From Rhynochetos jubatus (taxonomy: Eukaryota; Chordata; Aves; Eurypygiformes; Rhynochetidae), in assembly GCA_027574665.1 (NCBI GenBank), contig CM050649.1, forward strand, positions 59,486,150-59,550,149: a DNA stretch of 64,000 nt. The letters run 5' to 3'. The translations under genes and the position numbers were made by a program. The notes under the pieces are model-generated. The model saw only the letters and a list, made by a program, of their open reading frames with translations. It did no database searches and was not told where the DNA came from. This document shows positions 25,601 to 37,129 of this stretch, one piece after another. Within the stretch, counting starts at the first letter, position 1. Each line of letters opens with the position of its first letter.

Positions 25601-28291
25601 ATACATATTTTTATTTGCATTTCACCTTGGATTTAATTGAATTAAGGATGACTTCAAGGCAAGTGGCTAAGAGGTTATTGATAGGGAGTGAGTTTTCAGA
25701 CAAATATCGTATGGGAAAACTTCAACAAATGCCCAACTCATTATAATATTCCTCAGGATACTACAAATACGCAGGTTGTGTAACCTCAGCAGTTGTATGG
25801 TAATCAAGAGAAGCATCAGTTATGGGTTGATTATAAACACAAGGGCTCTCTGAAATGCTGTAAAATAACAAGTACGCCTGCAAGGTTTCTTACAAATTCT
25901 GTAATAAAAGATTGTTGGTATTAGTGGAAAAGACCCAGATTTGTGAGAGACCTGGGTAATTGGGAACTTTGTTGAGAACAAAAATTGCAGAGGCAATGAA
26001 TTGACTTTGAAACAAGAGAAAGCCTTTGCTTTTGTCAATCAGGTAACAGGCAATACAATCTTTTCATGTGATAATTTCTTACAAGGCAATAAGCTTATTC
26101 TCAGAGATGAGCACATTAATACATGGTTTTAGTTGGTTGTTGGGTTTTGGTTTTTTTTCCCTCCATGTTTTAACACAAAAGACTTTGTCAACAATCGATT
26201 TTGAATAAGAGATTTGATATTTTTAAACTTTATTTGAACCTTAAAGGTGATGTAAACACAGAAACAATGTATAAGGAAATAAATTGAAGGCCACCACAAA
26301 GTAACACAAACCTTCTGTGGGACTTACTTATAAAACAATGTACATTACAGCAGATTTAGACTATAATATAGCATATTATAGCGGAACGTTTCTTCTGAAT
26401 TTTTCCCAAGATCTTGCCTTTAATAAATATTGATCATCTTTTTCTGCAAAGGAAATTAATTTTAAATACAAAAGAAAATAATTACTAAAATTCTATGAAA
26501 ATTTGGCTCTGTGAGATGTTTTGCTTTTGCTCCAATAAAAATGTATATTTAGTCTGCTTTTCAATTTATTTTGACGATTAAGAATTGATTTTAGCAAAAG
26601 TGGTAGCTATTAACTTGTCGCACTGGCTGATATATAAGAACATAAAAAGAAAAAAGAGACTGAAGGTAGGATTTGTTGTTTCATAAGAATTTTTGAAATA
26701 AATGGATTCACAATGAAGGAAAAAAACTATTAAAAGACCGAAAGTTTTATTTTTTTCACAGTCTTGGAATAAGAAAAGTTCAACTTTAACTGAAAGTTAA
26801 AAATGCACGCAAAGAATTGCCATTATTTTGATTACAATAAAAAGTCCAGATAAATTAACATGTATGCAGATTTTTAATTGAAAAAGATAACTAATGAATC
26901 TTTAATGTGTGATCAAACATATCTCTACATTAAAGAGCATATTTCTGAGTTATGTTCAAAGGATGTCTTAATAGAATGTCTTAATTTAGAGATACCCTTC
27001 TGATTGAACATTATGAATGGTATAGCACATTGTCATAGCAGAGAAGGATAAGGACAATTTCAAAGATATGCGTTTTCATTGTATTTCTTTATGACTGCAG
27101 TATTTCCGATGTAATACAACCAGACCTATTCTTAGGAAATAAAATTAACAAAACCAGGTATGAAAGATAATTTCTTGCAGAAATTATTAAAATAAATTAA
27201 TACAAGAAGATGATTTCTTTTTTTTTTTTTCTTTCTTTCTTTTCTGTAATATATCAAAACATTATAAAATCAATACCTTGGGATCACTGAATCAAATTCC
27301 CAACTGAGCATTGACCAGGTCAGAGAGTACTTTTTCAAACAAGAAATTAATTTTTTGGAATTTTTTTTCTCACTATTTCATTTTTACAGGCTTTAAACAA
27401 CCGTTTCTCTTTCCATCTGTATCTATTTTCTTCTGGTTCTTTTACAGTATATATCAGTAAAAGGTTTCTTTTCCTTGAAGCCCCCTGAACAGAGAAAATA
27501 TTTCTGTTTTTAAGTCTTACTGTTCTCATAGTTCTCATGATTTTCCTCTTTAGCCTGTATAAGAGAGGTGGAACAGAGTTGTTATCTATTGTGCCTGCTT
27601 CCAGTGACAGTGAAGGTCAAATATGCCTTACATTATGATTGGCACAGATTGGGGGTCTCTGTCTTCTCAGTGTTGTTCAAAGGCAGAAACTTTCTGATAA
27701 AATACACTGTACACTTACCCAGGCTTTGAGAAGAAAGTTCAAGAGCTCAGGAGAAAAGGGTGAAGTTACGGGTCTATAACTTCTTCCATTCCTCCAAATC
27801 CATTGATGCCTCATCGCTGAATCTAGATGACACAGAAGGGCAAAGAAAGAGTAACACAGAAATATTCTTGTAAGAGAGATCTGATAGCATGGAAACTACA
27901 CACTTTAAAAATAGTATCAGCTAAACTTATAAGTATTATAACACTTAGTCTGGCATTAACTAAATTGTTTTAGAACAAATATCCTCAAAGATTAACTGAT
28001 CCTCTTTAAAATAATACTGTGGTAAATCAGAGATGTGGATGACCACGGGTTCAAATTCTTTCATATATACCACATTTCACGAGGAATGTATAATACTTGA
28101 GTAGACTTCCTGTCACTCTTATGAAGAAATAAGGTTAGACCCATTTTACATGAAGCTTGAGGACACACACAAAGAGAATCATCAGCTCAGTGGTGGCTAC
28201 AGATTAAGAACCAGATGCTCAGTGACCTCTTTGTACTGTGTTAGAGAAGCCATAAAGATCCCAGCTGGAGTCAGAAAGGATTTCCCTGACA
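13691..28291. other. Long AT-rich unique stretch without recognised genes or repeats
   Basis: About 14.6 kb. Open frames are all under 120 codons, occur on both strands and show no domain I recognise. Notes: a 17-bp tandem duplication near 21993-22024; a diverged 41-bp tandem duplication at 24741-24808; long T-runs near 24039-24056 and 27219-27232 (followed by TTTC units); somewhat GC-richer patches near 18030-18210 and 23480-23720 of unknown identity. No CR1 or LTR end was seen here, in contrast to the next 20 kb. Confidence 0.5.
24741..24808 (+). repeat. Short tandem duplication, period 41 bp
   Basis: ATACAAATTATGAAAACATT and ATACAAAGTATGAAAACATT begin at 24741 and 24782. Both are followed by TAAGAAA, giving one mismatch over 27 bp. 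A shorter echo (GTATGAAAACATT) follows near 24868. It is a small local duplication. Confidence 0.7.
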
Positions 28292-29277
28292 TGGTGGGCT
28301 GACCCTGGCTGGAGGCCAGGTGCCCACCAAAGCCACTCTGTCACTCCCCTCCTCAGCTGAACAGGGAAGTGAAATACAATGTAAAGTTTGTGAGTTGAAA
28401 TAAAGACAGGGAAAGATCATTCGGCAGTTACCATCAAGGGGAAAACAGGCTTGGATTGGGGAAAAATTTAATTTCATTTATCACCAGACAAATCAGAGTA
28501 AAAGAAATCTTAAAACACCTTCCCCCCACCCCTCTCTTACTCCTGGGATCAGTTTTGCTCCCACTTCTCTCTACCTCCTCCCCCTGAGTGGCACAGAGGG
28601 ACAGTTTTCCATGAACAGCATAAGCCTACATGGGCTACATTTCTTCACGAACTGCTGCAGTGTGGGTTCCCACCACAACGTGCAGTCCTTCAGGAGCAGC
28701 CTGCTCCAGCGTGGGTCCCCCATGGGGTCACAAGTCCTGCCAGCAAACCTGCTCCAGCCTGGGCTCCTCTCTCCATGGATCCACAGGTCCTGCCAGGACA
28801 CTGCTCCAGTCTGGGCCTCCTATGGAGTCACAGCCTCCTTTGGGCATCCACCTGCTCTTGTGTGGGGTCCTCCACCATCGATCTCTGTGGGCTGCATGGG
28901 GACAGCATCACCACTGTCTGTTCTGGGGGCTACAGGGGAATCTGCTTTGGTGCCTGGAGCATCTCCTTCCTCTCCTTCTCCACTGACTTTGGTGTGTGAA
29001 GAGCTGTTCCTCTCACATATTCTCACTCCTCTCTCTGGCTGCAATTTCTCTTTCCAGATTTTTTGGTTTTGAGTTTTTTTTCCATCTTAAACTTGTTATC
29101 CTAGAGGCACTTAATCACTGTTGCTGACCATCTCAGACTCGACCAGTGGCAGGACCTTCTGGGAGTCAGCTGGCATTGGCTCGGTCAGACATAAGGGAAG
29201 TCTCTGGCAGCTTCTAACAGAAGCCACCCCTGTTGCTGCCCAGGAACCAAAACCTCACCATGCAAACCCAATACACA
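28292..29277 (-). mobile_element. GC-rich solo LTR of an endogenous retrovirus (ERVL-like)
   Basis: A roughly 985-bp GC-rich block with sharp edges in AT-rich DNA. The left end begins TGGTGGGCTGACCCTGGC and the right end finishes near CCCAATACACA, the two termini of a common avian LTR. On the plus strand it carries imperfect repeats of the form CTGCTCCAGCGTGGGTCC…GGGTCACAAGTCCTGCC (about 28640-28900). It shares much of this with the LTR at 39010-39957. TTTAAT at 28467-28472 is an ATTAAA signal on the minus strand, supporting minus orientation. No internal genes are present. Open frames of up to 153 codons (28611-29072) are by-products of the GC-rich repeats. The 5-bp flanks TGACA and TGATC do not form a convincing duplication. 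Confidence 0.75.
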
Positions 29278-31307
29278 TGATCGTGCAGTTATGGCAGTTG
29301 TGTGACATCTTGCTGAGGAGCGAGGTACAAGGTTATATGCTTGAACCAGAGAGGTGTACTGAGCACAGCTGTAGCTGGAAAGGTGGTGATCCTGTGCACA
29401 GAGCACCCCAGGAAGAGCAGCAGAGCTGTGAGTGCATCTCCACTGACAGATGCGTACAGCTGCATGGCAGTTCTGCCTTCACAAGGTGGCTTTGATCTGG
29501 AAACCAGTCTCAGCCTTGGTGAACAGGATCACCTTGCCTCTGACATAAAGGTACATATGAAATTTGTCCATTTCAGACACACAGAAAACAGGGATGCAAA
29601 GAAGAAAAGTGCTGGGTTTTAAAAAACACCATTGTTTATGGACTGGGTAAATGTTATGAGAATGTCAGCCCTGCTCCTGAATGATAACCATTCTGAGGGA
29701 TTTCCTGTCTCTGTAAATCACAGGACTGGCCCTCCAGCCCTTTTTTCCTGTCTTGGATTTTAAAGCAAGCTCACAAATAGACTAAACTGAACATCAGTTC
29801 TAGCACTTTCCAGAGAATATACAACAAAGAATGGAGCAGAATAAATGAATCTGCCAACAGTTAGCCACTTGAATACACTGATGTTAAAAGACTGCTTCAA
29901 CCTTAATTTTCAGGCTGTAAAAAGTTACCTTTTTTCCTTCTCAACTGCCCATCACTATGCCTTTCACAGAGTACCTCATTAGGTGGGCTCGGAGCTCAGA
30001 CTATTCAGAGCTGCTTCGAGTAGCCCACATGAAAAATGCTGCTCAGATTTACGTTAACAAATGTGTAGGTTTTTTATCCTCCAGGAGTGGCACCTATCCC
30101 ACGGGCTCCATTATCCAGTTCCCCTTGGCTGTGTGGAAATAATTAATTTCCCTTGAGTGGCTTTTGTTTAGAAAAATGTTCAGCTGAAGATATTTTGTTT
30201 TCAAGGCTGAATTTCCTGGGTTTGATTATTGTGCAAAAATGGATCTACTGAGTTTTAAATGGAAGACGTAGTTATAAAACTCTTCTGTCCATTAATTCCA
30301 AGTTGCTGTGCTGGCATCAATTGTGCATTGATCTACAAAAGACATCTCAGTTTCCTGTGGTTTTCTTCTCGTCTCAGGCACCCCTGAGATACTTGTATGG
30401 ATTAGCAGACAAAAACATGATCTTATTTTATTTGTGTGTGTATCTTACTCCTCTGTTAAACCTTTAGTGTGTGATGAGAAGAGAGAAGAGCCACAGTGAA
30501 AAACAGCTGAAAGTAGTATTCCAAAAATTTACCAGATGAGAAAAGATTGAAGTATCATCTCAGGGAAAAGTAAAAGATTTTAAAATCACACATTTTTTCT
30601 TATCTCTTTAATTATTAAATAATTATGATATAATCAAATAGTCTTGAGTGCATTTCAATCTTTTTTTCATGCAGAATTGCTTGAGAAATAATGATATGAA
30701 GTTATTTTCATGGTATCCCTCTGACATACACATTTTGAACATGTGAAAACCAATACACTGATTCTTATGTATGTATTTTCATTATCAGGATGTCTATATC
30801 AGAGGCATACCATGTATCATCTTGACCAAATCTAAAAGTGAATTGGTCATCCTCAGCCATCTTTAGTGAAAGGAGATGAGCAGGTCCTTTTCATTACAGT
30901 ATGTCCTGATATATTTTAAGATAACCACTTTGAGATGTCATCTCAGTCTAAGAATCTTAACTTTCTACAGAGCATCCCAGAGACCTCATCAGGAGAGGTT
31001 TACAGAGGGCAAATGAATCAAAAATAGAACTTACAGTCAGTCCTAGCAACTATTGAAATAATGACAGATGTGAAACTGCAAGATTTTGTGCTGTCTACAA
31101 TGCACAGGATCAGCACATATGCAATAGCCGTTTTGAGGTGTCTAGGAAAATGATATGTCAGTGACTGTAGCAGTGGGATGGCACACTATTTCTAGAAGTT
31201 GTATTTCTGCAATTATAGGTAAATATTAGAAATTACCTGGGCATATGTTAACACATTTTCCTCTGTCCTTCCAGGTATATGCAGTGATCAGTTTTCTTCT
31301 ACAGGTG
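29278..31307. other. Unique DNA; GC-richer at left, then AT-rich
   Basis: Positions 29278-29530 are richer in G+C than the genomic background but do not match the LTR family or CR1 as I know them. A 124-codon open frame (29121-29495) crosses from the LTR into this segment, so it is not a conserved gene. The remainder is AT-rich without recognised content. Confidence 0.45.
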
Positions 31308-32075
31308 TAAAACTGGCAGAGGCCAATTGTAGGAGATTCAACAAGACCAAGTGCCAATTCCTGCACTTGGATCACAACAACCCCAGGCAAAGCTACAGGC
31401 TTGGGGAGGAGTGGCTTGGAAGATGCGCAGCAGAAAAGGACCTAGGGGTGTTGGTTGACAGACATCTGAACAGCCACCAGCAGTGGGCCCAGGTAGCCAA
31501 GAAGGCCAATGACATCCTGGCCTACATCATAAGCAGTGTGGCCAGCAGGACTAGGGAAGTGATTGTCCCCCTGTACTCAGCACTGGTGAGGCCACACCTC
31601 AAACCCTGTGTTCAGTTTTAGTACCTCAAGACACTGAGGTGCTGCAGCATATCCAGAGAAGGGCAAGGAAGATGGTGAAGGGTCTAGAGCACAAGTCCTG
31701 TGGGAGCTGGAATTGTTTAACCTGAAGAAGAGGAGGCTGAGGGGAGTCATTGCTCTTTACACCTACTTGAAAGGAGCAGTTGTAGTGAGGTGGGTGTTGA
31801 TGTCTTGTCCCAAGTGACAAGTGATAGGACAAGAGGAAATGACCCCAAGTTGCACCAGGAAAGTTTTAGACTGGGTATTAGGAAAAATGTCTTCATTTAA
31901 AGAGTTGTCAAGCATTGGAATGGGCTGCCCAAGGAAGTGGTTGAGTCACCGTCCCTGGAGGTATTTGAAAGACGTGTGGATGAGACGCTTAGGGACATGG
32001 TTTGGCAGTGTTAGGTTAATGGTTGGACTCGATGATCTTAAAGGTCTCTTCCAACTTAAACGGTTCTATGATTCA
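31308..32075 (+). mobile_element. CR1 LINE, 3' half with intact terminus
   Basis: About 770 bp from the C-terminal part of ORF2 to the 3' end. Blocks in order: [20 protein letters not shown] and [12 protein letters not shown] (about 31407-31540), [15 protein letters not shown] (31567-31611), 'GAAGAAGAGGAGGCTGAGGG' (about 31725-31744), 'ATGGGCTGCCCAAGGAAGTG' (31920-31939), and the tail 'GGTTGGACTCGATGATCTTA' ending at TTCTATGATTCAT. The octamer-like tail marks a true 3' end. The left end is a 5' truncation at about 31308. Confidence 0.9.
31367..31621 (+). pseudogene. CR1 ORF2 C-terminal fragment
   Basis: An 84-codon open stretch matching the region after the RT domain of CR1 ORF2 ([20 protein letters not shown], then [11 protein letters not shown], then STRE-like [19 protein letters not shown]), ending at TAG just after VQF, where the consensus continues as a CVQFW-type sequence. 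The apparent Met start lies inside the ancestral frame. No catalytic motif is included. It is a relic within the CR1 at 31308-32075. Confidence 0.8.
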
Positions 32076-34688
32076 TAAAGAGAATGAATGAAACTATTTA
32101 TTCATATATAGACAGCTGGCACTGTGACATCCAAGAATAATGTGTTGATGCACACCTGATTCCAGCCCCTTAATATTGAGAAAGTCCTACTATCTGGAGT
32201 AAATTTCCCGATTACCTGTGATAATCAGAGAAATTTTAAAATGTTTATCATGTAAATAAAGAAATCAACAAATCATTACCCATCCTTCTGTCTTCCACAT
32301 CATGGTGTAAATATCCCTCACGCACTTTGCCAAAGAGGTACAGAAAGCAGTTGCAAGGACAGTGTTGTTTTATGGGATGCTTCTTCTGTAGGAGTGAGGA
32401 TGAAAATTACTGTCAATGTACTAGATATGGCAGAAAGAATTTAAGCTGTCTGTAGATACTGTTTGGACTTGTCTGATCTTCAGCTTTACTGAAAGTATAT
32501 GCTGAGAATCAAATTAGCTGAGAAATATTTATATAAGTTGTCTGGTGCTGTTGCTGCATCTATTGACAATGCCAGTGTTGCTAGGCATTTCTAAAAAGCT
32601 GAATGGCTAATAGTGTAACCTCAGCACTACGTAAATCAGTAAGATCTGCTAAACCCCCAGAAGACAGACACTTGAGAAGTTAGTGTTTATTATTCCTTGT
32701 TATTTCAAGATGTACGTGACTGAGGTTGGTATTCCTGTGTGATGTAGCTGAAACTGTTCAAACAATGATCAGGTATGTTTAGGCATCTAGTGCATATGAT
32801 GCAATCCCGTTTTAAGGATCCATGAACTCAGCTAACCGTATGACTGTGCAATTGCTTAAATTCTGGATTTCAAGATAGCTGTAGCATGTTCTTGACCCAG
32901 CATTGTATCAAGTTACAAAAACTGAACAAGGGAGGAAATTCAGGCAAGTGTCAGCTCAAACTGATAGTTTTATGTAGCCCAGGATGGCAGCATGCAAACA
33001 TGCTGTCAGCAGCTTAGCTACATCAGCCTGTCAGCTGTCAGCTGGGGTCATCATGCTGGGCTCAGTGCTACATGGGGGGTCTGTGCTGTTTCTGATTCCC
33101 TGCAAGGTTTGGTCAGCAGTAGCTCAAATCTCTGCTGTGATACCAAAATTCCTCAGACTGTCTAAATTCCTTGTTCCCTCTCTCTTGAAAAGACTTCCTG
33201 AGGGTGAAATTTTGGAAAATGTCTGAGCCTAGCAGTTTGTTTTGTTCAGGGGACATGTTTTACTAACCGCAGGACTGTGAGATTTTCTCCAAGTAGAAAA
33301 TAAGCAAGTAGTCTTCGACAGATGGAATGAAAATGTGGGGTGAGCATCTCCCAGCAGCTGTTCTGAAAGAGCTCAAGTGTCAAGGACTGATAGAGTGGCA
33401 GGAAAGAATAATTGTATTTAAAACTCTCACAGCACAAGTTACTTCATGTCTAGCACTTCTGCAGAATGCCCTGAGACCCATGGGAGTGCCTTGAGTGAAA
33501 ATGGTAATATCCTATGGACTGAGAAATAATCGTGCACAAACCCTGCAATGACTTCAATTACAGAGATTTCATTTTCCTTCTATTTGGCAGTAATGTGGCA
33601 TACACACACCTAGAAGAAAAATGATCAGTTAGGTAAGCCAAATATTGCGGTTTCTCAGTATGATCACACATGATATTGGAAGAAAACTACAAGATTATAC
33701 TGAAAATTATGGTAGCGCCAGAAGCATCTCCACGCTGGGAACAGAACTCTTACTATAAATATACCAAGCACATAGAGTGAAACTCAGAGGTCTGCTAACT
33801 AGACAAATCATTAGCAACCATCATTAAGTAAAATTCGGATATGTGATTGAAATGGTTAGAGGGGAGCAGCATTGAATTTGATGAGGAATTTTGCTTCCTT
33901 TTCTGGGAAATGTGATCTTTCTCATTTATGCTAGCAGGATGCACAGAAAGCTATCAAAGCAAGCAGCAATTTGAAATGTACATAGTAATGATTTGATTGT
34001 TGCATTTTCTGATTTTCTGGTAATGGATCTCTTCAGTGCCGTTCAAAATATAGATAATGTGATAGAGCTGAGCATAGTGTATAGTAGGTCATTGCACAGA
34101 AATCCGTCAAATGAATTCATGGTCATAATGTTATATAATAATATTTAAATAATATCTTTTTACACATATTTTAGGTATGGATAGAGGATTTTCTTTGTTC
34201 CTCTCCAGTGCAAGACTAAGGCAAAAATGACAAATGGTAAAAATTTGAATCTGAAATTCATAATAATTATGTGATTTTGTTATTAATAATGATATGAAAA
34301 TTTTTCTTTTTAAATTAAAATATGTTCATGTACTTTTTCAATCCCTTAAAAAAATGTTCCATATTGATTGCTTGTATAAAGCAAATAGTACACAAAAAGC
34401 TAAAGATTTAAATAAATATTTCAGCTGAATTATTTATTATTTTGTTTACAGTCTGAGAACAAATATAATAAAAAATATTATTTGTAATTTAACAGAGTTG
34501 CTAGAAGCCTTGTCCTCAAAGCATTGTATTTTTTAACCATGTCTGCCTTTAGCTTCTTCAGGCTGCAGTAACAGTAACATACCTGTCATCTACCTCAAAG
34601 GAACATTCTGATGATTAATCATTTTATCCTAGTTTTCAAACAGCAGCCTACAGTTACCTTCTGAAACTTATATTTAGGTATTCCCCAA
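32076..34688. other. Mostly AT-rich unique DNA without recognised genes
   Basis: About 2.6 kb. A GC-richer patch at 32980-33240 has an 80-codon open frame (32984-33226) with alternating hydrophobic stretches but no recognised domain and no splice context that I trust. Positions 34100-34480 are very AT-rich. Confidence 0.45.
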
Positions 34689-34990
34689 TGTCATGGTTTA
34701 ACACCAGCTGGCAACTAAACTCCACACAGCCATTTGCTCACTACCACCTGCAGTGGGATGGGGGAGAGAATCAGAAGCGAAAAAGTGAGAAAACTCATGC
34801 TTTGAGACAAAGACGGTTTGATAGGTAAAGCAAAAGCCACAAACACCAACAAAGAAAAACAAGGAATTTGTTCACTGCTTCCCATTGGCAGGCAAATGTT
34901 CAGCCATCTTCAGGAAAGCAGGGCCTTAACACATGTAAAAGATACCTGGGAAGACAAATGACTTAACTCAAAGTGCCCCTTGTTTCATTC
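34689..34990 (-). mobile_element. Outer solo LTR, first part (U5 side)
   Basis: Begins TGTCATGGTTTAACACCAGC and continues with CCACACAGCCATTTGCTCAC and GTGGGATGGGGGAGA, the reverse complement of the U5 end of ERVL-type avian LTRs. Next comes a block unique to the outer element (GGCAGGCAAATGTTCAGCC, AGGAAAGCAGGGCC). It is interrupted at about 34990 by a second LTR and resumes at about 35535. Flanks CCCAA (34684-34688) and CCCAG (35805-35809) match 4 of 5 and are the likely 5-bp target duplication of the outer element. Confidence 0.8.
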
Positions 34991-35534
34991 TTCCATAGTT
35001 TTACCCCCGACGATAACTAAGCACTACACACCTGCTTGTGTGTTCTCCCTCCCCAAGGTTGGATGGGGAAGAGAGCCAAAAAAACAAACCTCGTTAATAG
35101 GACAGCAAACGGAGTAGAAATAATAAGGATAATATTACTAAAAAGGGAATATACAAAACCAAGTTATCTACAATGCAACAATTGCTCACCACCCGCTGGA
35201 CAATAGCCTACCGCCGAACAGCAATTCTTCCTGGCCAGCTCTCCTCAGATTATATACTGAGCGTGATGCCTTATGGCATGAATATCCTTTTAGTCATTTT
35301 GGGTCAGCTATTCAAGTTGTGTTTCCTCACAGCTGCTTGTAGAGAAGAAACTGGGAGAACAGGGACAGTGTGAGAAACTGAAAACATCCTTGGCTTAATT
35401 AAATTTAATTACATTGCTTAGCAACAACTAAAAACTTTAGTATGTTATCAATATTCTTCTCAGCACAAATGCAAAACAGCCTCATACTAGCTCCTGTGAG
35501 GAAAATTAACTCTATCCCAACCAAAACCAACACA
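34991..35534 (-). mobile_element. Inner LTR nested inside another LTR
   Basis: A second, worn copy of the LTR starts near TTCCATAGTTTTACCCCC, corresponding to TGTCATGGTTTAACCCC. It continues through ACTAAGCACTACACACC and GGTTGGATGGGGAAGAGA (U5), then the ATTACTAAAAAGGGAATATAC and TGCTCACCACCCGC blocks. A TATA-like TTATATACTGAGCGTGATG lies near 35249-35267, and it ends AACTCTATCCCAACCAAAACCAACACA (the TGTG.TGGTTTTGGCTGGGATA 5' end on the minus strand). Same orientation as its host LTR. The exact junction bases are ambiguous: CATTC and TTCCC are candidates for a worn duplication. Confidence 0.7.
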
Positions 35535-35804
35535 TTCCCTCAGCTTTATATGCTGAGCATCATATGGTATGGAATATCCCTTTGGTCAGTTGGGGTCAAC
35601 TGCCCAAGCTGTGTCCCCTTCCAACTTCTTGTACACACCCAGCCATGTCACTGGTGGGGTGAGGAGCAGAAAACACTTAGTGTAAACACTGCTCAGCAGT
35701 AACATCCCTGTGTTATCAACACTGTTTTCAGCACAAATCCAAAACACAGCCCCATATTAGTTACTATGAAGAAAATGAACTCTATTCCAGCCAAAATCAG
35801 CACA
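35535..35804 (-). mobile_element. Outer solo LTR, second part (U3 side)
   Basis: Resumes the outer LTR with TTTATATGCTGAGCATCATA (TATA region) and ATGGTATGGAATATCCC. It then has CACTGGTGGGGTGAGGAGCA and a second CACAAATCCAAAACACAGCC block, and finishes CCAGCCAAAATCAGCACA. That gives this locus two U3 ends but only one flanking-site pair, as expected for one LTR inside another. Confidence 0.75.
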
Positions 35805-36792
35805 CCCAGTTTTGAGTTCCTGATAACGTTAACCAATCTGTTGATTGTTAAAAAGTAAAGTTCTTCTTAAAATAGTTTTGCTATTTGAAAAGCTGTATGA
35901 GGCTGCAAACACTGTAGCTCGCAAATGCTTGAAGAGATTTATATATGTTATTAATGGTTTTCTCTGGTGGGAAGAAAGTAGATATCCATATTACTTCAGG
36001 ATTTGCAGAAATATGCATTTTTACTGTAAACACAAGGAAAACCAGAGGCATGCATTTTTGTTTTACTAATTGTTAATATGACTACATGAAAAATATGTTT
36101 CCAATCATCTGGCGAATAAATATCTATCTTCAGACCAGACCATTAAACTTTCTATTAATCCAGATGACACTTCTTTTCATTATGGCATCAGAGTATGTCT
36201 GAAGCTATAGCTGTAAAGAAGGTAGTCACTTACATTTCATTCAAAAAGTGTATTTCCGTAGAGTAGACTAAACCTCTAAAATATGATCTTGCCATAATTA
36301 CTTTTTTCAGGCAAATTTCCACCTCATCTTTATTTTTTGACATCTTAGTTCAACAATCCTTGGAAGAATTATCACTTAAGGAAGGGTCATAGTCACTTGA
36401 TATCAAACCAAAATCACTTCAACATAGATGACCTAGACAAAAAGTGTGAAATATTCTGCCATGAAAAATTCATTTCTGTGGAGAACATTATAGAAAACAA
36501 CATTTCTATGCCCTCTGCTATGGATTTTACTTTGAATAAGTTTTGTTAAAGTTTCAAAGTCAATTCTACCATGAATAAATAATGTGTTAAGAGCATGGGC
36601 ATGGCTATGTGCTTTTCTTCCTAAATACCTTTTCAGTTTCTGCCACTTTCAATATTCTGCGTTACTGTGCAGAGTGGTAATGCATGGTATTTGTATATAC
36701 AAAATGATCTACTACAGGACAGAACCAAAATAAAAACTGAAAACCTATTTTAAATCTATGATAGTGAAAAAATTTGCACATAGTATTTGGGT

Positions 36793-36817
36793 TTTTTTAT
36801 TTTTATTTTTATTTTTA
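36793..36817 (+). repeat. (TTTTTA)n short array
   Basis: Four copies of TTTTTA in phase, with A at 36799, 36805, 36811 and 36817. Simple repeat within AT-rich DNA. Confidence 0.85.
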
Positions 36818-37087
36818 TCTTTGTTTTTCAACTTTTACCTGTCAAATTTTGTTTAATAAATAACTGCAAGGATACCATTCTAAAATTATCCTCTGTATTT
36901 ACTAATGGTAATTTCTGCTACACTATCAGCTGTAAAATGGAATGAGAACCATACTTTATTGGTGGAATTCAGTAAAGGAGAAAAGACAGCCTTATTCTGA
37001 ATAGTGTGACAACTTTATCAGTTAAATAGTGATGCCTTCTCGTGAGGAATACTTATGTTTGTGCTTCTTAAAAGATTTTCTATACAG

Positions 37088-37129
37088 ATAAAACCCTGTA
37101 TAGCTGGCTTATCACTGATGACAGACAAG
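37088..37129 (+). other. Candidate 42-bp microexon
   Basis: GATTTTCTATACAG precedes 37088 and the near-perfect donor AAG|GTAAGTA starts at 37130. The 42 bp equals 14 codons and phase 0 is open (IKPCIAGLSLMTDK). The donor is the best consensus match I noticed in the window, while the pyrimidine tract is modest. No peptide match is known to me. Microexons of 3n length are common in neural genes, but chance splice-like pairs are also common in AT-rich DNA. Confidence 0.2.

Noticed and set aside
28040-28065. GGGTTCAAATTC resembling a tRNA B box
   Set aside because: No A box or cloverleaf stems are found at suitable spacing.
28611-29072. 153-codon open frame with Ser/Pro/Leu-rich product
   Set aside because: It lies wholly inside a GC-rich LTR with repeats; overlapping frames are open on both strands.
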